A stretch of DNA of 64,000 nucleotides from Chamaecyparis obtusa (GCA_027943335.1 BSBK01006341.1:186001-250000); one strand, 5' to 3'. Numbered from the stretch's first letter, positions 1 through 12,532 are shown. Numbers and translations: made by a program. Notes: a model not told the origin generated them from the sequence alone.

Positions 1-200
1 AAAAATGATACAAAGTCAAAATAGCATCAACGGAGAGTACAAAAGAGGAGGCCTGGCCTCACCAAAAAAAAGAAACTACATCGGAATGTACAAATCAGAG
101 TTCATAGGAATAAAAGCCACTAATGCAATATATCATTATGGATGTCAACCCAAGCTGTCCACCCCAAAGATCCCTCCATCCACACAATATTCTTCCGCTC
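1..200. other. LINE 3' flank, no gene
   Basis: This stretch lies just downstream (on the minus strand) of the stop of the LINE C-terminal reading frame. It probably holds LINE 3' untranslated sequence and, beyond the window edge, the poly(A) end. Short open frames here have no recognisable content. Confidence 0.4.
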
Positions 201-902
201 CTAGATTTGAGTTAGCATGAAGATCTCGTCCTTTTTGGATTTGATGTTCTTCTTGATCTCCTGGTTGAGCCTCTTGCAGGTCCTCTTGAACATTTGAAGG
301 TCATCCAGGTTCCTTCTCCACTCATAACCATGCTTTAGCTCATAAACAAAGAAAGTGGCATGACCATCTTTCAGGAATCTCCTTAGCTTATCCTTCTCCA
401 TCATCATCGTAGTGTGAACCTGCATAAAGATTTTAAAATGAGTGAGTTTTTGGAAAGACTCGGTAAGAACCTTGGGGCTGTTCTGATACTTTTCTTCGTT
501 CCTGCATTTCCAGATTTGCCAGAGAATATTAGAAGAGAGAATATTCCAAAAAAGATTAGAATCATTTTTAATACCATAAATATTCCCAGTGATAATTTCA
601 AGGATATTCACATGCATAGGGTAAGTGATACCAAACATTCCCCATATCTCTTTAGCAAAAATGTAGTAAAAAAGAATGTGTCTACCAGATTCAGGAAGTC
701 TGCAGAGGCTACAAAATTCATTCATAGAAGTATCCTTTCTAACAGGGAGCCTGTCAAGAATAGTCAGCCATTTAAAACATTTAGTTTTCGGTTCAATAGT
801 ACCTTTCCAAAGAATATCAAAAAATTTCTTCCAACTGCCATTATTAGGAGTGGAATACCAAATAGAATTAACATGATCAAAGATTTTCTCATTGAAACCA
901 AT
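201..902 (-). pseudogene. LINE C-terminal part (RT zinc-binding region)
   Basis: About 235 codons of the C-terminal end of a plant LINE ORF2-type polyprotein. The segment WKGTIEPKTKCFKWL followed by LPVRKD and a Cys pair (EFCSLCRLPESGRHILF) is the zf-RVT region that follows reverse transcriptase in plant L1-type elements. The frame enters from the right: the solo LTR at 903 interrupts it, and the LINE sequence resumes at 3523-3537, where it reads NIYN-II-GFNEK. The N-terminal part of the same element is at 12638-15657 on the same strand. The C-terminal tail is basic (Lys/Arg rich). No stop codon interrupts this segment, but the element as a whole is dead. Confidence 0.8.
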
Positions 903-3517
903 TGTTGCCCAAAATTTCCCTGTCATTCATTTTTGGCCACGGTTCTTGTTTTCCAAAAAGAAATGCTCAAGTGTCGAAGCTCTCTGTGTTTCTGCCTTTT
1001 GGTCCGAAAGTTCGGTGTGTTTTCAACCTCTCCGCTCTGAAAATTCGGTGTGTTTTCGACCTTCGCTCGAAAACCCTCTATGTTTTCGGCACCTTATGTT
1101 TTTTCAACCCTAAGCATGCAACTCTGATCAGGTGGGTCCCAGTGACTAAGGCCGTGCCAGTGCGGAGAAGATTCGACAGCTGTCGCATGATCGCATGGGA
1201 TCTTACGATCCCATGAGATCATACGACAATCGTTGGTGCGGTGTCAGCAAAGGATTGGCAGTCAAGACAAGCGGTCAACTCCAACGCCGGCGGTCATCAG
1301 TTAGCATCACGCAGTTGGTCGTATGATCGCATGGGCCTTCCTGGCCGCATGCGATCATGCGAGAAGCAGTAAGCGATCAAACCACAGTGCGGTAGCGGTC
1401 GGTGACTAACACCTTATAGTTGGTCGCATGATCGCATGGGCTCTTCCGAGCCCATGCGACCATGCGACAAACCGCCAACGGTTCCGGTTTTCTTAGCAAG
1501 GTGGCGGTCAGCAGGGGTCCGGTGGATAGTGCCGCCAGCGGTTATCGGGTAGCATCATGCGGTTGGTCGCATGATCGCATGGGCTCTTCCGAGCCCATGC
1601 GACCATGCGACAAACCGTCAGCGGTTAGCATGTTTTCAGGCGGTGTTGCTGTGGGTTCGTGCTGGGGTGCCGAGGTGTTTGCTGATGTGGCAGCCGGGAC
1701 GAATAGGGGAGTGACACGTGGTGGTTCTGGGCTCGGGGTTGGCAAGCTTTGCGTGGTTGCGTAGTTGGAGGTGGGCTTGGCTCTAGGTTCGGTCGGGTAA
1801 TCTCGCAATAAAAGGAAGGATATTCTTTCTATCTGGCGATTACGAGACTTCTTTTAGTCGGGTAATCTCCTGACGGAAACGAATATGCCGAAAAGGTAAC
1901 GCGACTCAGCGACTGCCGTCGGATGAAGCAAAGATCAATGGTTTTCGCGTGGTCGCTAAGAGGTGCCCGAGGTTAAGAAAGATAACGTGGCTTGGCGACT
2001 AGAGGAGAAAGGTGACCTGGGGTGAAACCGGGGTTAAGTTTGCAGTGCATCTTGGGCCCGAATATTTGTGGCAAGCGGAGGCAGAAAAAAAAAAAAAAAA
2101 GCTTGTCGCATGATTGCATGAAGCCTTTTTGGCTCATGCGATCATGCGACCGATGACCTTTTCGTAGGGATGTTGAGGTGGCTTTCCTTGCGGGCCCGAG
2201 GCATCTTGTGCGATAGATTTACAAAAGCTTGTCGCATGATCGCATGAAGCCTTTCGGCCTCATGCGATCATGCGACCATTGCTTTGTCAAGCGGTGGCAT
2301 TTTTCAAGGGCAGTCGCATGATCGCATGTGGCTTCCTAGCCTCATGCGATCATGTGACCAGGTTCTTTTCAAAGCAGAGCGGCCTTTTGTTTTTTTTATG
2401 AGCTTTCTTTTGAGGGAGATCTTTTGCGGGTAGCTAGAATTGATGATTTTAAGGGCGGTTGCGGTTGGATAGAATTTGTAGAGGATTTAGGCTGCCTTTT
2501 TGGGTCCTTTCTACGATCTGATCGAATTTTTGAAACATTCATGACAGAGTGGGCTTGCAGGGAGGTAGATGGATCAAAGTTGTTGATCTGCAGGCATGGG
2601 CACGCAAAGACAAATATCTGATCGGCTATGATTTTTGCAGAGTTTATTTATGATCAGAAGTGACTTGTTTTAGGGTTGATTATTCTATTGCAGATTTATG
2701 TAACCCTAAGGAGATATTTTGATTCCTGCCTGCGTGCAGGTGATGTATATAATTTGTTTTTGGAGCTTTTGAAGCGGAGAATTGACATTTTGTAAAAAAG
2801 AAAGGCTCTTTCTTGGGAACCTATCTGTGGTATTTCTTCTTGCCCTCTGGTTTTCCACATTCTGTAAATTCCCATTGATAATACAAGTATTGCAGAGGCA
2901 GTTTGTGATAATCCTTCATGTCCTTGTGCTTCCCTGTTTGCATTATCTCTTATTGGATTGAGGTTTATGAATGCTGTTAATGGAAATTGGGGTTCCTGGT
3001 TCCTCTTGCTTTCTGCAATTTTGTGTGTTTCCTGTGTCTGATTTGATTTAGGTGTTTTGTGGGTATACTACAGCCCCTAGCGGCCTTGTCTCATTCCTAC
3101 ACCTAGTTGCAGAAAAGGATGTTTGTTTGCAGGTCATAGGTTGAGCCTTTGTTCAGACCCTCCTATGAAATACTTATGCAAGCCTATCTAGTGAGTTGTA
3201 ACTTATTGGACCTGATTCCTTCATTGGTTTCATCCCTCTATACTGAGATCCAAACCCTAGTTTTGGTGCATCACCTAGTAGGTAGATTTGCTTTATGTTA
3301 TTTCCCTTTCCATGCATTCCTTCTATTCCTTTCCCCTCAAAGTTTACTTTCCTGTTAAGAGCAAATCAGGGTGATTATCCAAGAGGAACCAGCCTAGAAT
3401 CTGGAGGTCTCATCTCGGTTAGCAAAAGGTCCCACAACCTTGAGATGATTCCCTTGTTATACTAAGTTATCAAGACTACGAGAGCTTGAACTAAGGGTGC
3501 AAATTCAATGTATAACA
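903..3517 (+). repeat. 2.6-kb solo LTR with hairpin array
   Basis: Begins TGTTGCCC and ends TATAACA, giving TGTT...AACA termini, and is flanked by the perfect 5-bp TSD CCAAT (898-902 and 3518-3522). No internal domain follows, so it is a solo LTR left by LTR-LTR recombination. A second copy starts at 62213. The 5' half is GC rich and carries seven hairpins (1182-2358). A TATA-like TATATAA lies at 2746-2752, with a counterpart at 63988-63994, and the strand is assigned from it (inference). The long open frames inside have no domain content. The parent family is probably Gypsy-type because of LTR length, but this is not shown. Confidence 0.85.
1182..2358. repeat. seven dispersed hairpins, GTCGCATGATCGCATG arms
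   Basis: Imperfect palindromes of about 46 nt at 1182-1227, 1318-1362, 1423-1468, 1566-1611, 2104-2150, 2231-2276 and 2313-2358. The outer arm GTCGCATGATCGCATG pairs with CATGCGATCATGCGAC and is nearly constant. The inner stem differs between copies but still pairs, for example GGGATC/GATCCC, GGGCTC/GAGCCC and AAGCC/GGCTC, around a 4-6 nt loop such as TTCC. Spacing is irregular, which argues against a simple tandem satellite. The function is unknown. Confidence 0.85.
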
Positions 3518-3868
3518 CCAATAATATTGTAGATGTTGCTAGTATCAGTTTCTGGGTTCGATTGTGTAGAATTTTTTCCATCAACGTTTCGGATCATACT
3601 ACATGATCCATCATCGGGATGCTAGAGAGAAAAGAACATGATATGATATGTTGCAGATCTAACAAACACTAAAAAGAAGAGGGGGGAGAGAGGAAGAGGC
3701 GAGAGAAAAGACAAGTGCACGTAGATCCACAGTGACATGACCTAACCTAATAAAAATTAAAAATTAGAAATTGAAAGGGGGAACTATCCCTCCCAATAAA
3801 ATTATAAATAAAAGAAAAAGAAGTAGAGCAAATAAAAATTAGAAAGAGAAGAATATATATGATATATA

Positions 3869-6480
3869 TGTTGGCATTAAGTGATGATAACCGGTAAGCC
3901 TGCTACTAGTATTAATGTTGTCATTGATTGGCAAAAAGAGTATAGAGACTTGTCGTCTCTATAAAGTCTATAGATCCAAGGAGAACTGTATGAAAAGAAG
4001 ATGGTTTGGCAGAAGTAGTGGTTGTTAAACGAATTGTTAGTACTAAATCGGTTACTAAGAGGGGGGGTGAATCAGTAACTATTATCTTTCTGCTTGTTTA
4101 AAACTTGTAAACAGATCATTAAATGTAAAACAGAATATAACCAATCATTCACAAGCATAAACAGATCACACAGGTCAACTCAAGTATTTATACGTGGAAA
4201 CTCTCGGTTAGAAGGAAAAAACCACAGTGAGACAGAGCTCACAACTTCACTATCGCAGAATGAAGGTGCCCTTTTAGGAGCTTACAAAAGCACTGATTGA
4301 AGTGCTACTTGGTTAGGGATTTTACAAAAGATCTGTTAAGATCTGAACTCTGTTAGGAGTTGCCTAGTTATAGGAGTTTGAACATCTACAAAGTTGTTAC
4401 CCTATTAGGGGATTTTACAAAGAACCAATTAGGTTCACCCTGATAGAGGGATTTCAATATGCTTTCATTCCTTATATAAGTAATGATCTTATTTTGACAC
4501 TGTCTGTCAGATTAGATCATAATTGTTGATCTCTTCTTCGGTTTGCCTGGTTGTTGATCTCTCTTTCTTTATTCACCTCTGTGCCTGCAACACTTCTCAG
4601 AAAATATCTCTCGTCTACTCTATGCAATCATCAACTATCAACAACAACTTTTCTTTGTGTCCTATGACGTATATTTATATTAGAGTTCATCGTAATGAAA
4701 CCCTTAACTCATAGAACCGCCAGGCTGCAAACTCTGCATTAAATCATGCAATCAGCAAGAAGCTATGCGCTTTGATCTAGAGTTTACCTTCCAAAAGCAT
4801 CCGCAGGAATAAAGCTAACTCCTGTTAAAAAGCTAACTCTACTTCTCAGCGGTGGATGTCCCGTATAATCCGGCTTTTGACTTAAATTGTAACTCAAATT
4901 GATCCATAAAATCCGCATCGGATCTATCTTGCAGTTAGACCGGTATACCCTTATACCCGGTTTGTCCCTGTATGCTTCATAAGCCCGGTTCTGCGTTCTT
5001 GATTCGGTCTACCAGTGAATCTATCGAAATAGTCAACCGGTGCATACATTATGTTCTTCATCTATCAGTGTTGTCTAAGTAATGTGAGTGATCGATGACC
5101 CTTTACAGTGTTAGGTTTGTGAAATACACTAATGACAACTCATATTGGTAACACGAATACCACCGGTCACTATACAAAGCATCAGTAACCGGGTAGTGTA
5201 TATAGTATAGCAAAGGACGATTCAATCGAGGACCTGGCTACAACCGGTGTAGTCACAAACAGGGACAACAACACCAAACCGTTGTCAACAATACAACTGA
5301 GGATGGTGCAACCGATGAGCCTAGGAAAGGGGCAGAACAGGTCAACAACCCTTACCTGTTCACAGCATGAGGATCTCAACCGATCTATTAATGACTCCGG
5401 TATGAACCGAGGAAGTCATAGTCAGACTGATTGTTCCAATTAACTCTTTGACAGAGATTTTTTGCTCTAAATCTGGAATTCTTTGAGTTAAACTGGCAAT
5501 CGGTTTGAAGCGAGCCTGGAGGTTTTAAAGCCGAGCTCAATGGCTTTAAAACTAGCGATCGGATTGAGGCGAGTCTGGAGGATTTAAAGCCGAGACCAGT
5601 GGCTTTAAAACGAAGCGTTATCTCCTATGAAGGAAAGTTGCTTGACATGCAACTACTACTTTCTTCATTAGACAGATAAAGAAAGGGCATGCATCGGATG
5701 TTTCCTCAGTAAACTGGTACTCGATTGAGCAATGAATCTGATGAAGATCTGGAGTTAGGTCATGCTTAATGAGCTCAATTAGGGCCAGGACTATATATTC
5801 TTCTGTCCAAGGCAAATAGAAGTTGCCTTCATTCTGCCGAGTAAAAGAGTGAACCTGTACGCTAAAGAAGCCAAGGGTGAAAAGAAGAAAGAAGAAGTGA
5901 GAAAGAAGATTGTGCAGAGTAGCACAATAGTAGAGGAAAAGACACCTGCAGTGATCGGTGATGCTTCTTAGTTGAGCACAAACAAAGATCTTATCAGGCT
6001 ATGCTTAGCCATCTGTAAAAGGTCAAACCTTCTATTGTTCTCTAGCAATTACAATAGTTAAATCTCAGTATTTGGGTGGACTCTAATAGGTCCCTTGTAT
6101 CAAATCCTTTAACCGGGTGACATCTTGTAAGGTGTTCAAAGTCCTTTAATCAGGGAGGCAGTAATCGGCCTTATTGTAACAAATCCCTTAACCGGGTCGC
6201 ACCTAGTAGTGTGTTATTATCTTTTAACCGGGAAAGCTCCTTACAGGGCGTACTTCAGAAGAGTACAAAATTTGTGAGGTCTCCTCACACCATGGTTTTT
6301 ACCCTAACCGGGTTTCCACGTGATAAATCTGGTGTCACTGTGTGATTGGTTGCTTACTGTTATTATATGCCTATATCTGACTGCCTTTCAACTGTAAGTT
6401 TACTTCACCAGATTTAAAGAGAAAGAAGTTTTAGAGGTGCTAATTCACCCCTCCCCTCTTAGCACCGGTTGGGACTGTCA
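3869..6480 (+). repeat. Copia-1 5' LTR, interrupted
   Basis: The LTR runs from TGTTGG to TGTCA and contains the solo LTR at 4035-5153 plus its duplicated CGAAT (5154-5158). A TATATA core lies at 5792-5797 and is kept in the 3' LTR, so it is a likely promoter (inference). Downstream is a series of short CCCTTAACCGGG-type palindromes and a CACGTG at 6317-6322. Confidence 0.92.
4035..5153 (-). mobile_element. family-II solo LTR, reversed
   Basis: Begins TGTTAGTACTAAAT and ends ATTGGTAACA on the plus strand. It is the reverse complement of the family-II LTRs found at 29422, 45686, 52757 and 57269. The perfect TSD is CGAAT at 4030-4034 and 5154-5158. No internal region remains, so it is a solo LTR inserted into the Copia-1 5' LTR. 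Its length of 1119 bp equals that of the first array LTR (45686-46804). Confidence 0.93.
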
Positions 6481-6482
6481 GT

Positions 6483-6494
6483 TGGTATTAGAGC
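6483..6494 (+). other. Copia-1 primer binding site
   Basis: TGGTATTAGAGC lies two bases after the 5' LTR end. It differs at one position from TGGTATCAGAGC, the plant initiator methionine tRNA complement used by most copia elements. The C-to-T change fits decay of an old copy. Confidence 0.85.
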
Positions 6495-6543
6495 TATGTT
6501 TTTTTTCTTCGCTGCTTGACCGCACAAAGAAAAAGGCAAGGTG

Positions 6544-9500
6544 ATGAGAAAGGAAGGACCAAAGTTTTCAAAAGAAAACTTTACACTCTGGTGCAGCAGG
6601 ATGAAGCTATACATGAAGACCACTAGCAATCAATACTGGAACCATGTCACAACTGATTACACTGAACCCACTGGCACGCTGACACCTGATCAACAAAAGA
6701 TCAAAGCCGAGCACACAGCTGCTCGGGACATGATAGCTAGCACGCTACTTGATCATGTGTATGCTGAGATAGAACATCTTGATTCTGCCTTCAAGATGTG
6801 GGGCAAGTTACAAACGGTCTATGGAGGGGATCCAAATGTTCAAAGAGCCAAGGTTGAAAGCCGCAGAGGAAAGTATGATGACATGAAAATGAATGAAGGA
6901 GAACACATCAAGAAATATAGCAACTGGATCAAAGAGGTGATCAACTCCATCAGAAGCGCTGGAGGAATGCTCAGTGAAGAAGAGGTGGTTAGCAAACTAC
7001 TGAGAACTCTTAGACCTCAGTATGCCATCAAGAGCTCGGCCATTCAAGAGCTCAGATCGGTGACGAAAGATCAAGTCACCTTAGACTCCCTAATCGGTAA
7101 GCTGGCTGCTTTTGAATTAAGCTATTTTGACAATAGCTTACCAATCCAGGAAGCAGCTTTTAAGTCCTTTGCCAATATCTCTTCCACTAAAAGGTGAAGA
7201 GAAACCGGTAATTGCTCTACCGGTAAGTCTGGTACCCTTGTTGAGAGTCTACTCTCAGAGGAGATGGAGCAAGGTGAGTTTGAAGCACTCATCGCTAGGA
7301 GATTCCCCAGAGGAAAAGGGAAGTACAAGGGAAAGCTCCCTTTCAAATGTTTCTCTTGCAACAAGATAGGACATATTGCTGCAAGGTGTCCTGATAATGA
7401 ACATAAAGACAAAAAAGACCGGTTCAAGAGCAAAGCAAAGAAGGAATGCTACCTTGCATAGGAAGGAATCACGGACGATGAGTCTGAAGACTCAGATGAT
7501 CGAAAAATTGCATTTGTGGCAATAAAGGAGGAAATCCCTGTGATAAGTGAAATTGCGCTTATCTCACGATCACATCAGTATGATGATTGGATCATCGATA
7601 GCGGATGCACTCACCACATGATCGGTGACAAGAACAAATTCATCAGCTTGGAGCTCAATGACAGTGGATCAGTTACCTTCGGAAATGATGCTCCCTATGC
7701 CATTAAAGGTAAAGGCTCTATTGCACTCTGCAATGATGTTGTCTATCAAGATGTGTACTGGGTTGAAGGACTCAAGTACAACTTGATGAGTGTTGCACAA
7801 CTGAATAACAAAGGATTCCCGCTGGAATTCGGACAAGGTTCCTGTATAGTAAAGAATCAATCCAGAACTCATGTTGCAACTGGTAGATAAAGAAAAGGTA
7901 ATCTCTTCTACCTAGACTCATTGGAAGGAGCTTGTCTCATAGCTTCGGTCAAAGGCGAATCAAGCAAAATCTGTCTTATGACCAAAGAAGACAACAGCTA
8001 GTTATGGCACAAGAGGCTCTGCCACATAAACTTTGACAGTATTGTCAAAGTAAGCAAAAAGAAAACGGTAAGAGGACTTCCTGAGATTACAAAGCCCATC
8101 AAGGGTGTTTGTAAAGATTGTCAGTTAGGAAAGCTAACAGAAACATCTTTCAACAGTAAGTCCTTCTCTGCTAAGAATGTTCTAGACCCGGTGCACACTG
8201 ACCTGTGTGGACCAGTGAGAACAAAGAGCTTCCATGGAGACTAATACTTTATGCTCTTTGCAGACGACTTCTCCAGGATGATGTGGACACTCTTTCTTAA
8301 GGAGAAATCAAAAGCTTTCCACATGTTCAAAATCTACAAAGCTAGAGTGGAAAAAGAGACTGGTAAAAGCTTGAAGTGTCTGAGATCAGACAGAGGAGGT
8401 GAATATCCCTTTCAAGAGTTCACTCACTACTATGAGGAGCATGGAATAAAAAGACAGCTATCTGCACCAAGGACTCCTCAGCAAAATGGAGTAGTAGAAA
8501 GAAGAAACAGGATGCTGATTGATTGCTCTAGAACCTTGCTGATTCAGAAGGATCCGCCTCATCACTTCTGGAGAGAAGTTGTCAGTATTGTTGTCTACAC
8601 ACTCAACCGGATTCAAGTAAAAAAGGGAACCGGTAAGACTCCTTACGAACTATGGTTTAAGCATACCCCTAGTGTAGGCTACTTCAAAATCTTTGGTAGC
8701 AAATGTTACATTAAAAGAGATATGTACTCTGGGAAGCTTTATCCTAAGAGTGATGAAGGAACATTTTTGGGTTACTCTACCAAAAGTAAGGCCTATCGGT
8801 GTCTGAAAAAAAGAACATTCAAGATAGTTGAAAGCATCAATGTAAAAGTTGATGAATCTTCAGAACCAGATAAGAAGACCGGTCATGATGATTATGACAA
8901 TCTTAAAAGCCTAAATGAAGGTAATGCCTTTGAGTTCAACGAAGCAATGACTGAAGATGAAGGTGAAATACACATGGACAGACATCTAGAGCGGGAGATT
9001 GTACTTGAACCCAACAGGCTAATGCAGGATGGTGAACAAGTTGATGCCCAGAACCATGATGAAGATAATGCTCAATTGGATGAACCAGACCAGGAACAGA
9101 GACCGGTTCTTCCAAGGTATGTCACATATCATTCCACTGACAATATAATTGGTGACAAACATGCAAATATCTTAACCAGGAAAAAGGCTAGAGAGAATAT
9201 CTGCTTACTTTCCTATATAGAGCCCAAATCCACCAAGGAAGCTCTAGAAGATGACAATTGGGTCAAGGCCATGGAGGAAGAAATTGAGCAAATTGAGAAA
9301 AATGATACATGGGAGCTTGTGCCAAGACCAAAGGACAAAAATGTCATAGCCCGACCAAGTGGGTGTACAAGAACAAGTTGAATGAGAATGGAAAAGTAAT
9401 AAGAAATAAGACAAGATTGGTCTACAAAGGATACGCCCAGGAAGCTGGACTAGACTATGGAGAAACTTTTGCACCAGTAGCAAGACTGGAAGGAGTGAGA

Positions 9501-10756
9501 ATTCTACTCGCCGATGCTTCTCACAAAGGATTCAAAGTATAGCAGATGGATGTTAAGTCTACATTCCTGAATGGAATACTGGAGGAAGAAGTCTACATTG
9601 AACAACCGGAAGGCTTCACATCTGCACATAAAGATGGAATGGTCTGTAAACTGAAGAAAGCTCTTGATGGCTTAAGCAAGCTCCAAGGGCTTGGTATGAG
9701 AGGTTGCATTCATACCTTTTGGCCATAGCATTCACAAGAACCGGGGACAACAACAATATGTATCTCAAGACCGGAAAAGATGGAAATCTGATTGCTGAGA
9801 TCTTCGTGGATGATATCATCTTTGGAGGAGATGACAGGATGAGCAAAGCCTTCACTGAAGAGATGAAGAAATAATTTGAGATGTCTATGATAGGCACAAT
9901 AAAATTCTTCATTGGACTACAGGTCCATCAGTTGAAAGAAGGAATTTTTATTTTTCAGTCCAAGTGTATCAAAGAAATTCTTAAGACCTTTGGACTTGAT
10001 GATTCTAAACCGGTTGGAACCCTAATGATAGCTAACCTCAAGTTATCAAAGGAGGATGATGCTAAAGAAGTGAATGAAATAATGTATCAGTCCATGATAG
10101 GTAAACTGCAGTATGATGTTCACAGTAGATCAGACATTGCACATGCAGTTGGCATAGTGGCAAGATTCTCTGCAAATCCCAAAGAGACACATCTAATAGT
10201 AGTAAAAAGAATCTTCAGATATCTAAGGGGAACTGAGGATTATGGATTATGGTTTCCTCACAAGGGAGGATTCGAAGTAAAAGTATACACTGATGCAGAT
10301 TGGGTTGGAAACATTGATGGCAAAAAGAGCACAAGTGGTGGTGCAATCTTTCTCGGTGGAAGAATTGTTTGTTGGACAAGCAAGAAACATAATTGTATAT
10401 CCCAATCTACTGCAGAGGCCGAATATGTTGCTGCAACAATCAATTGCACACAGGTGATCTGGATAAAACAACTGCTGGAAGGAATTAAAGAACAGATACT
10501 TGAACCGATAGCTATTTATTGTGATAGCACCAGTGCAATTAACATATCCAAGAACCCAGTTATGCACTCCAAGACAAAGCACATTGCTATCAAGTATCAT
10601 TACTTGAGAGAGCTGGTACAAGACAAGGAGGTGAGACTGGAGTATGTTCCCACCAAGAAAAAAATTGCTGATATCTTCACAAAGCCATTACCAAAGAGTA
10701 CTTTTGAGTATCTCAGAGGTAAATTAGGGGTGATACCCCTTCATGATTTTCAGTAA
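6544..10756 (+). pseudogene. Copia-1 gag-pol polyprotein, broken
   Basis: The frame opens at ATG 6544 (MRKEGPKF), preceded by an in-frame GTG. A UBN2-type gag domain comes first, then one CCHC knuckle (CFSCNKIGHIAARC, 7348-7389). The aspartic protease motif is DSGCTHH near 7597. Next are the GAG-pre-integrase zinc region (HINFDS, CKDCQLGK) and the integrase core with LRSDRGGEY (Asp near 8389) and PQQNGVVERR. The reverse transcriptase has FVDDIIFGGDD near 9806, and RNase H has TDADW near 10287 and DSTSAI. Lesions include stops at 7194 (TGA), 7459 (TAG) and 7999 (TAG, from Trp) and frameshifts near 9345 and 9667. The element encodes no functional enzyme now. Confidence 0.95.
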
Positions 10757-11044
10757 ATCTGGAAAGGTGGTCATCAGTTCATTATGCTTCAACAGAGGGT
10801 TACAGCTCATCTTTTTTGGACTGATGACAAAGGAATGCTGCTCATAGGGGGAGCATATTAGACAAAGGTAGCTTCTCTGACTAGCTTTTGGCATCATTGT
10901 CAAAAAGGGGGAGAGTTTGGCAATAACCGGTAATAACCGGAGGACTCTAATAGTTGCAATGGTACAAAGATACAAGCACAGTAATCCAGTGATATTGTGA
11001 TAATTGCCCATCAAGGTTTTGCCATCAATGCCAAAGGGGGAGAT
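10757..11044 (+). other. Copia-1 tail with three purine tracts
   Basis: The untranslated tail holds three AGGGGGAG tracts, at 10846-10853, 10902-10913 and 11033-11042. The last directly precedes the 3' LTR and is the polypurine tract that primes plus-strand synthesis. The two upstream tracts recur at equivalent places in Copia-2 and Copia-3, so they are a family trait. Confidence 0.8.
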
Positions 11045-12530
11045 TGTTGGCATTAAGTGATGATAACTGGTAAGCTTGCTACCGGTACTAATGTTGTCAT
11101 TGATTGGCAAAAAGAGTATAGAGACTTGTCATCTCTATAAAGTGTACCGATCCAAGGAGATTTGTATGAAAGGAAGATGGTTTGGCAGAAGTAGTGGCTG
11201 TTCAATGAATACCACCGGTCACTATACAAAACATCAGCAACAGGGTAGTGTATACAGTATAGAAAAGGAGGATTCAACCGAGGACTTGGCTACAACTGGT
11301 GTAGTCACAAACAGGGACAACAACACCAAACCAATGTCAACAATACAACTGAGGACGGTGCAACCGGTGAGCCTAGGAAAGGGGCAGTAACAGGTCAACA
11401 ACCCTTACCTATTCACAGCATGAGGATCTCAACCGATCTATTAATGACTCCGGTATGAATCGAGGAAGTCATAGTCAGATTGACTGTTCCAGTTAACTCT
11501 TTGACAGAGATTTTTTGCTCTAAATCTAGAAGTCTTTGAGTTAAACTGGTGATCGGTTTGAAGCGAGCCTGGAGGTTTAAAAGCCGAGATCAGTGGCTTT
11601 AAAATTGGCGATCGGATTGAGGAAAGTCTGGAGGATTTAAAGCGAAGACCAATGGCTTTAAAACAAAGCGTTATCTCCTATGAAGGAAAGTTGCTTGACA
11701 CACAACTACTACTTTCTTCATTAGACGGATAAAGCAAGGGCATGCATTAGATGTTTCTTCAGTAAACTGGTACTCCACTGAGCAATGAATCCGATGAAGA
11801 TCTGGAGTTAGGTCATGCTTAATGAGCTCAATTAGGGCCAGGACTCTATATATTCTTATGTCCAAGGCAAATAGAAGTTGCCTTCATTCTGCCGAGTAAA
11901 AGAGTGAACCTGTACGCTAAAGAAGCCAAGGGTGAAAAAAAGAAAGAAGTAAGAAAGAAGATTGTGCAGAGTAGCACAATAGTAGAGGAGAAGACACTTG
12001 CAGTGACTGGTGATGCTTCTCAGTTGAGCACAAACAAAGATCTTATCAAGCTATGCTTAGCCATCTATAAAAGTTCAAACCTTCTATTGTTCTCTAGAAA
12101 TTACAATAGTTAAATCTCAATATTTGGGTGGACTCTAACACGTCTCTTGTATCAAATCCCTTAACGGGGATGCATTTTATAAGGTGTTCAAAGTCCTTTA
12201 ATCAAGCAAGCACGAACCGGCTTTATTGGAACAAATCCCTTAACCGAATCGCATCTAGCAATGTGTTATTATCATTTAACCGGGAAAGCTCCTTACAGGG
12301 CGTACTTCAAAAGAGTACAAAATTTGTGAGGTCTCCTCACACCATGGTTTTTACCCTAACCGGGTTTCCACGTGATAAATCTGGTGTCACTGTGTGATTG
12401 TTTGCTTACTGTTATTATATGTCTATATTTGACTTCCTTTCAACTGTAAGTTTACTTCACGAGATTTAAAGAGAAAGAAGTTTTAGAGGTGCTGCTTCAC
12501 CCCTCCCTTCTTAGGACCGGTTGGGACTGT

Positions 12531-12532
<2 letters not shown>
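11045..12532 (+). repeat. Copia-1 3' LTR
   Basis: A 1488-bp LTR matching 3869-6480 after removal of the nested solo LTR. It begins TGTTGGCATTAAG and ends GGGACTGTCA, followed by the TSD ATATA. Confidence 0.95.

Larger units (their letters stand above)
3869..12532 (+). mobile_element. Copia-1 LTR retrotransposon
   Basis: A complete but degenerate Ty1/copia element. Both LTRs begin TGTTGGCATTAAG and end GGGACTGTCA. The TSD is ATATA (3864-3868 and 12533-12537), placed in a TA microsatellite. The order is 5' LTR, methionine-tRNA primer binding site, gag, protease, integrase, RT, RNase H, polypurine tracts, 3' LTR, which is the copia order with integrase before RT. Without the nested solo LTR, the 5' LTR is 1488 bp, exactly the length of the 3' LTR. 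About a dozen differences occur in the first 150 bases of the LTR pair, so insertion was old. Confidence 0.95.

Noticed and set aside
1462..1808. Open frames in the GC-rich hairpin region, also at 62143-63285
   Set aside because: Frames on both strands run through palindromes and differ between the two LTR copies; no start context or domain is seen.
1182..2358. CRISPR-like array
   Set aside because: The repeats are palindromes at irregular spacing with variable centres, inside an LTR of a plant retroelement; there are no uniform spacers and no cas genes.
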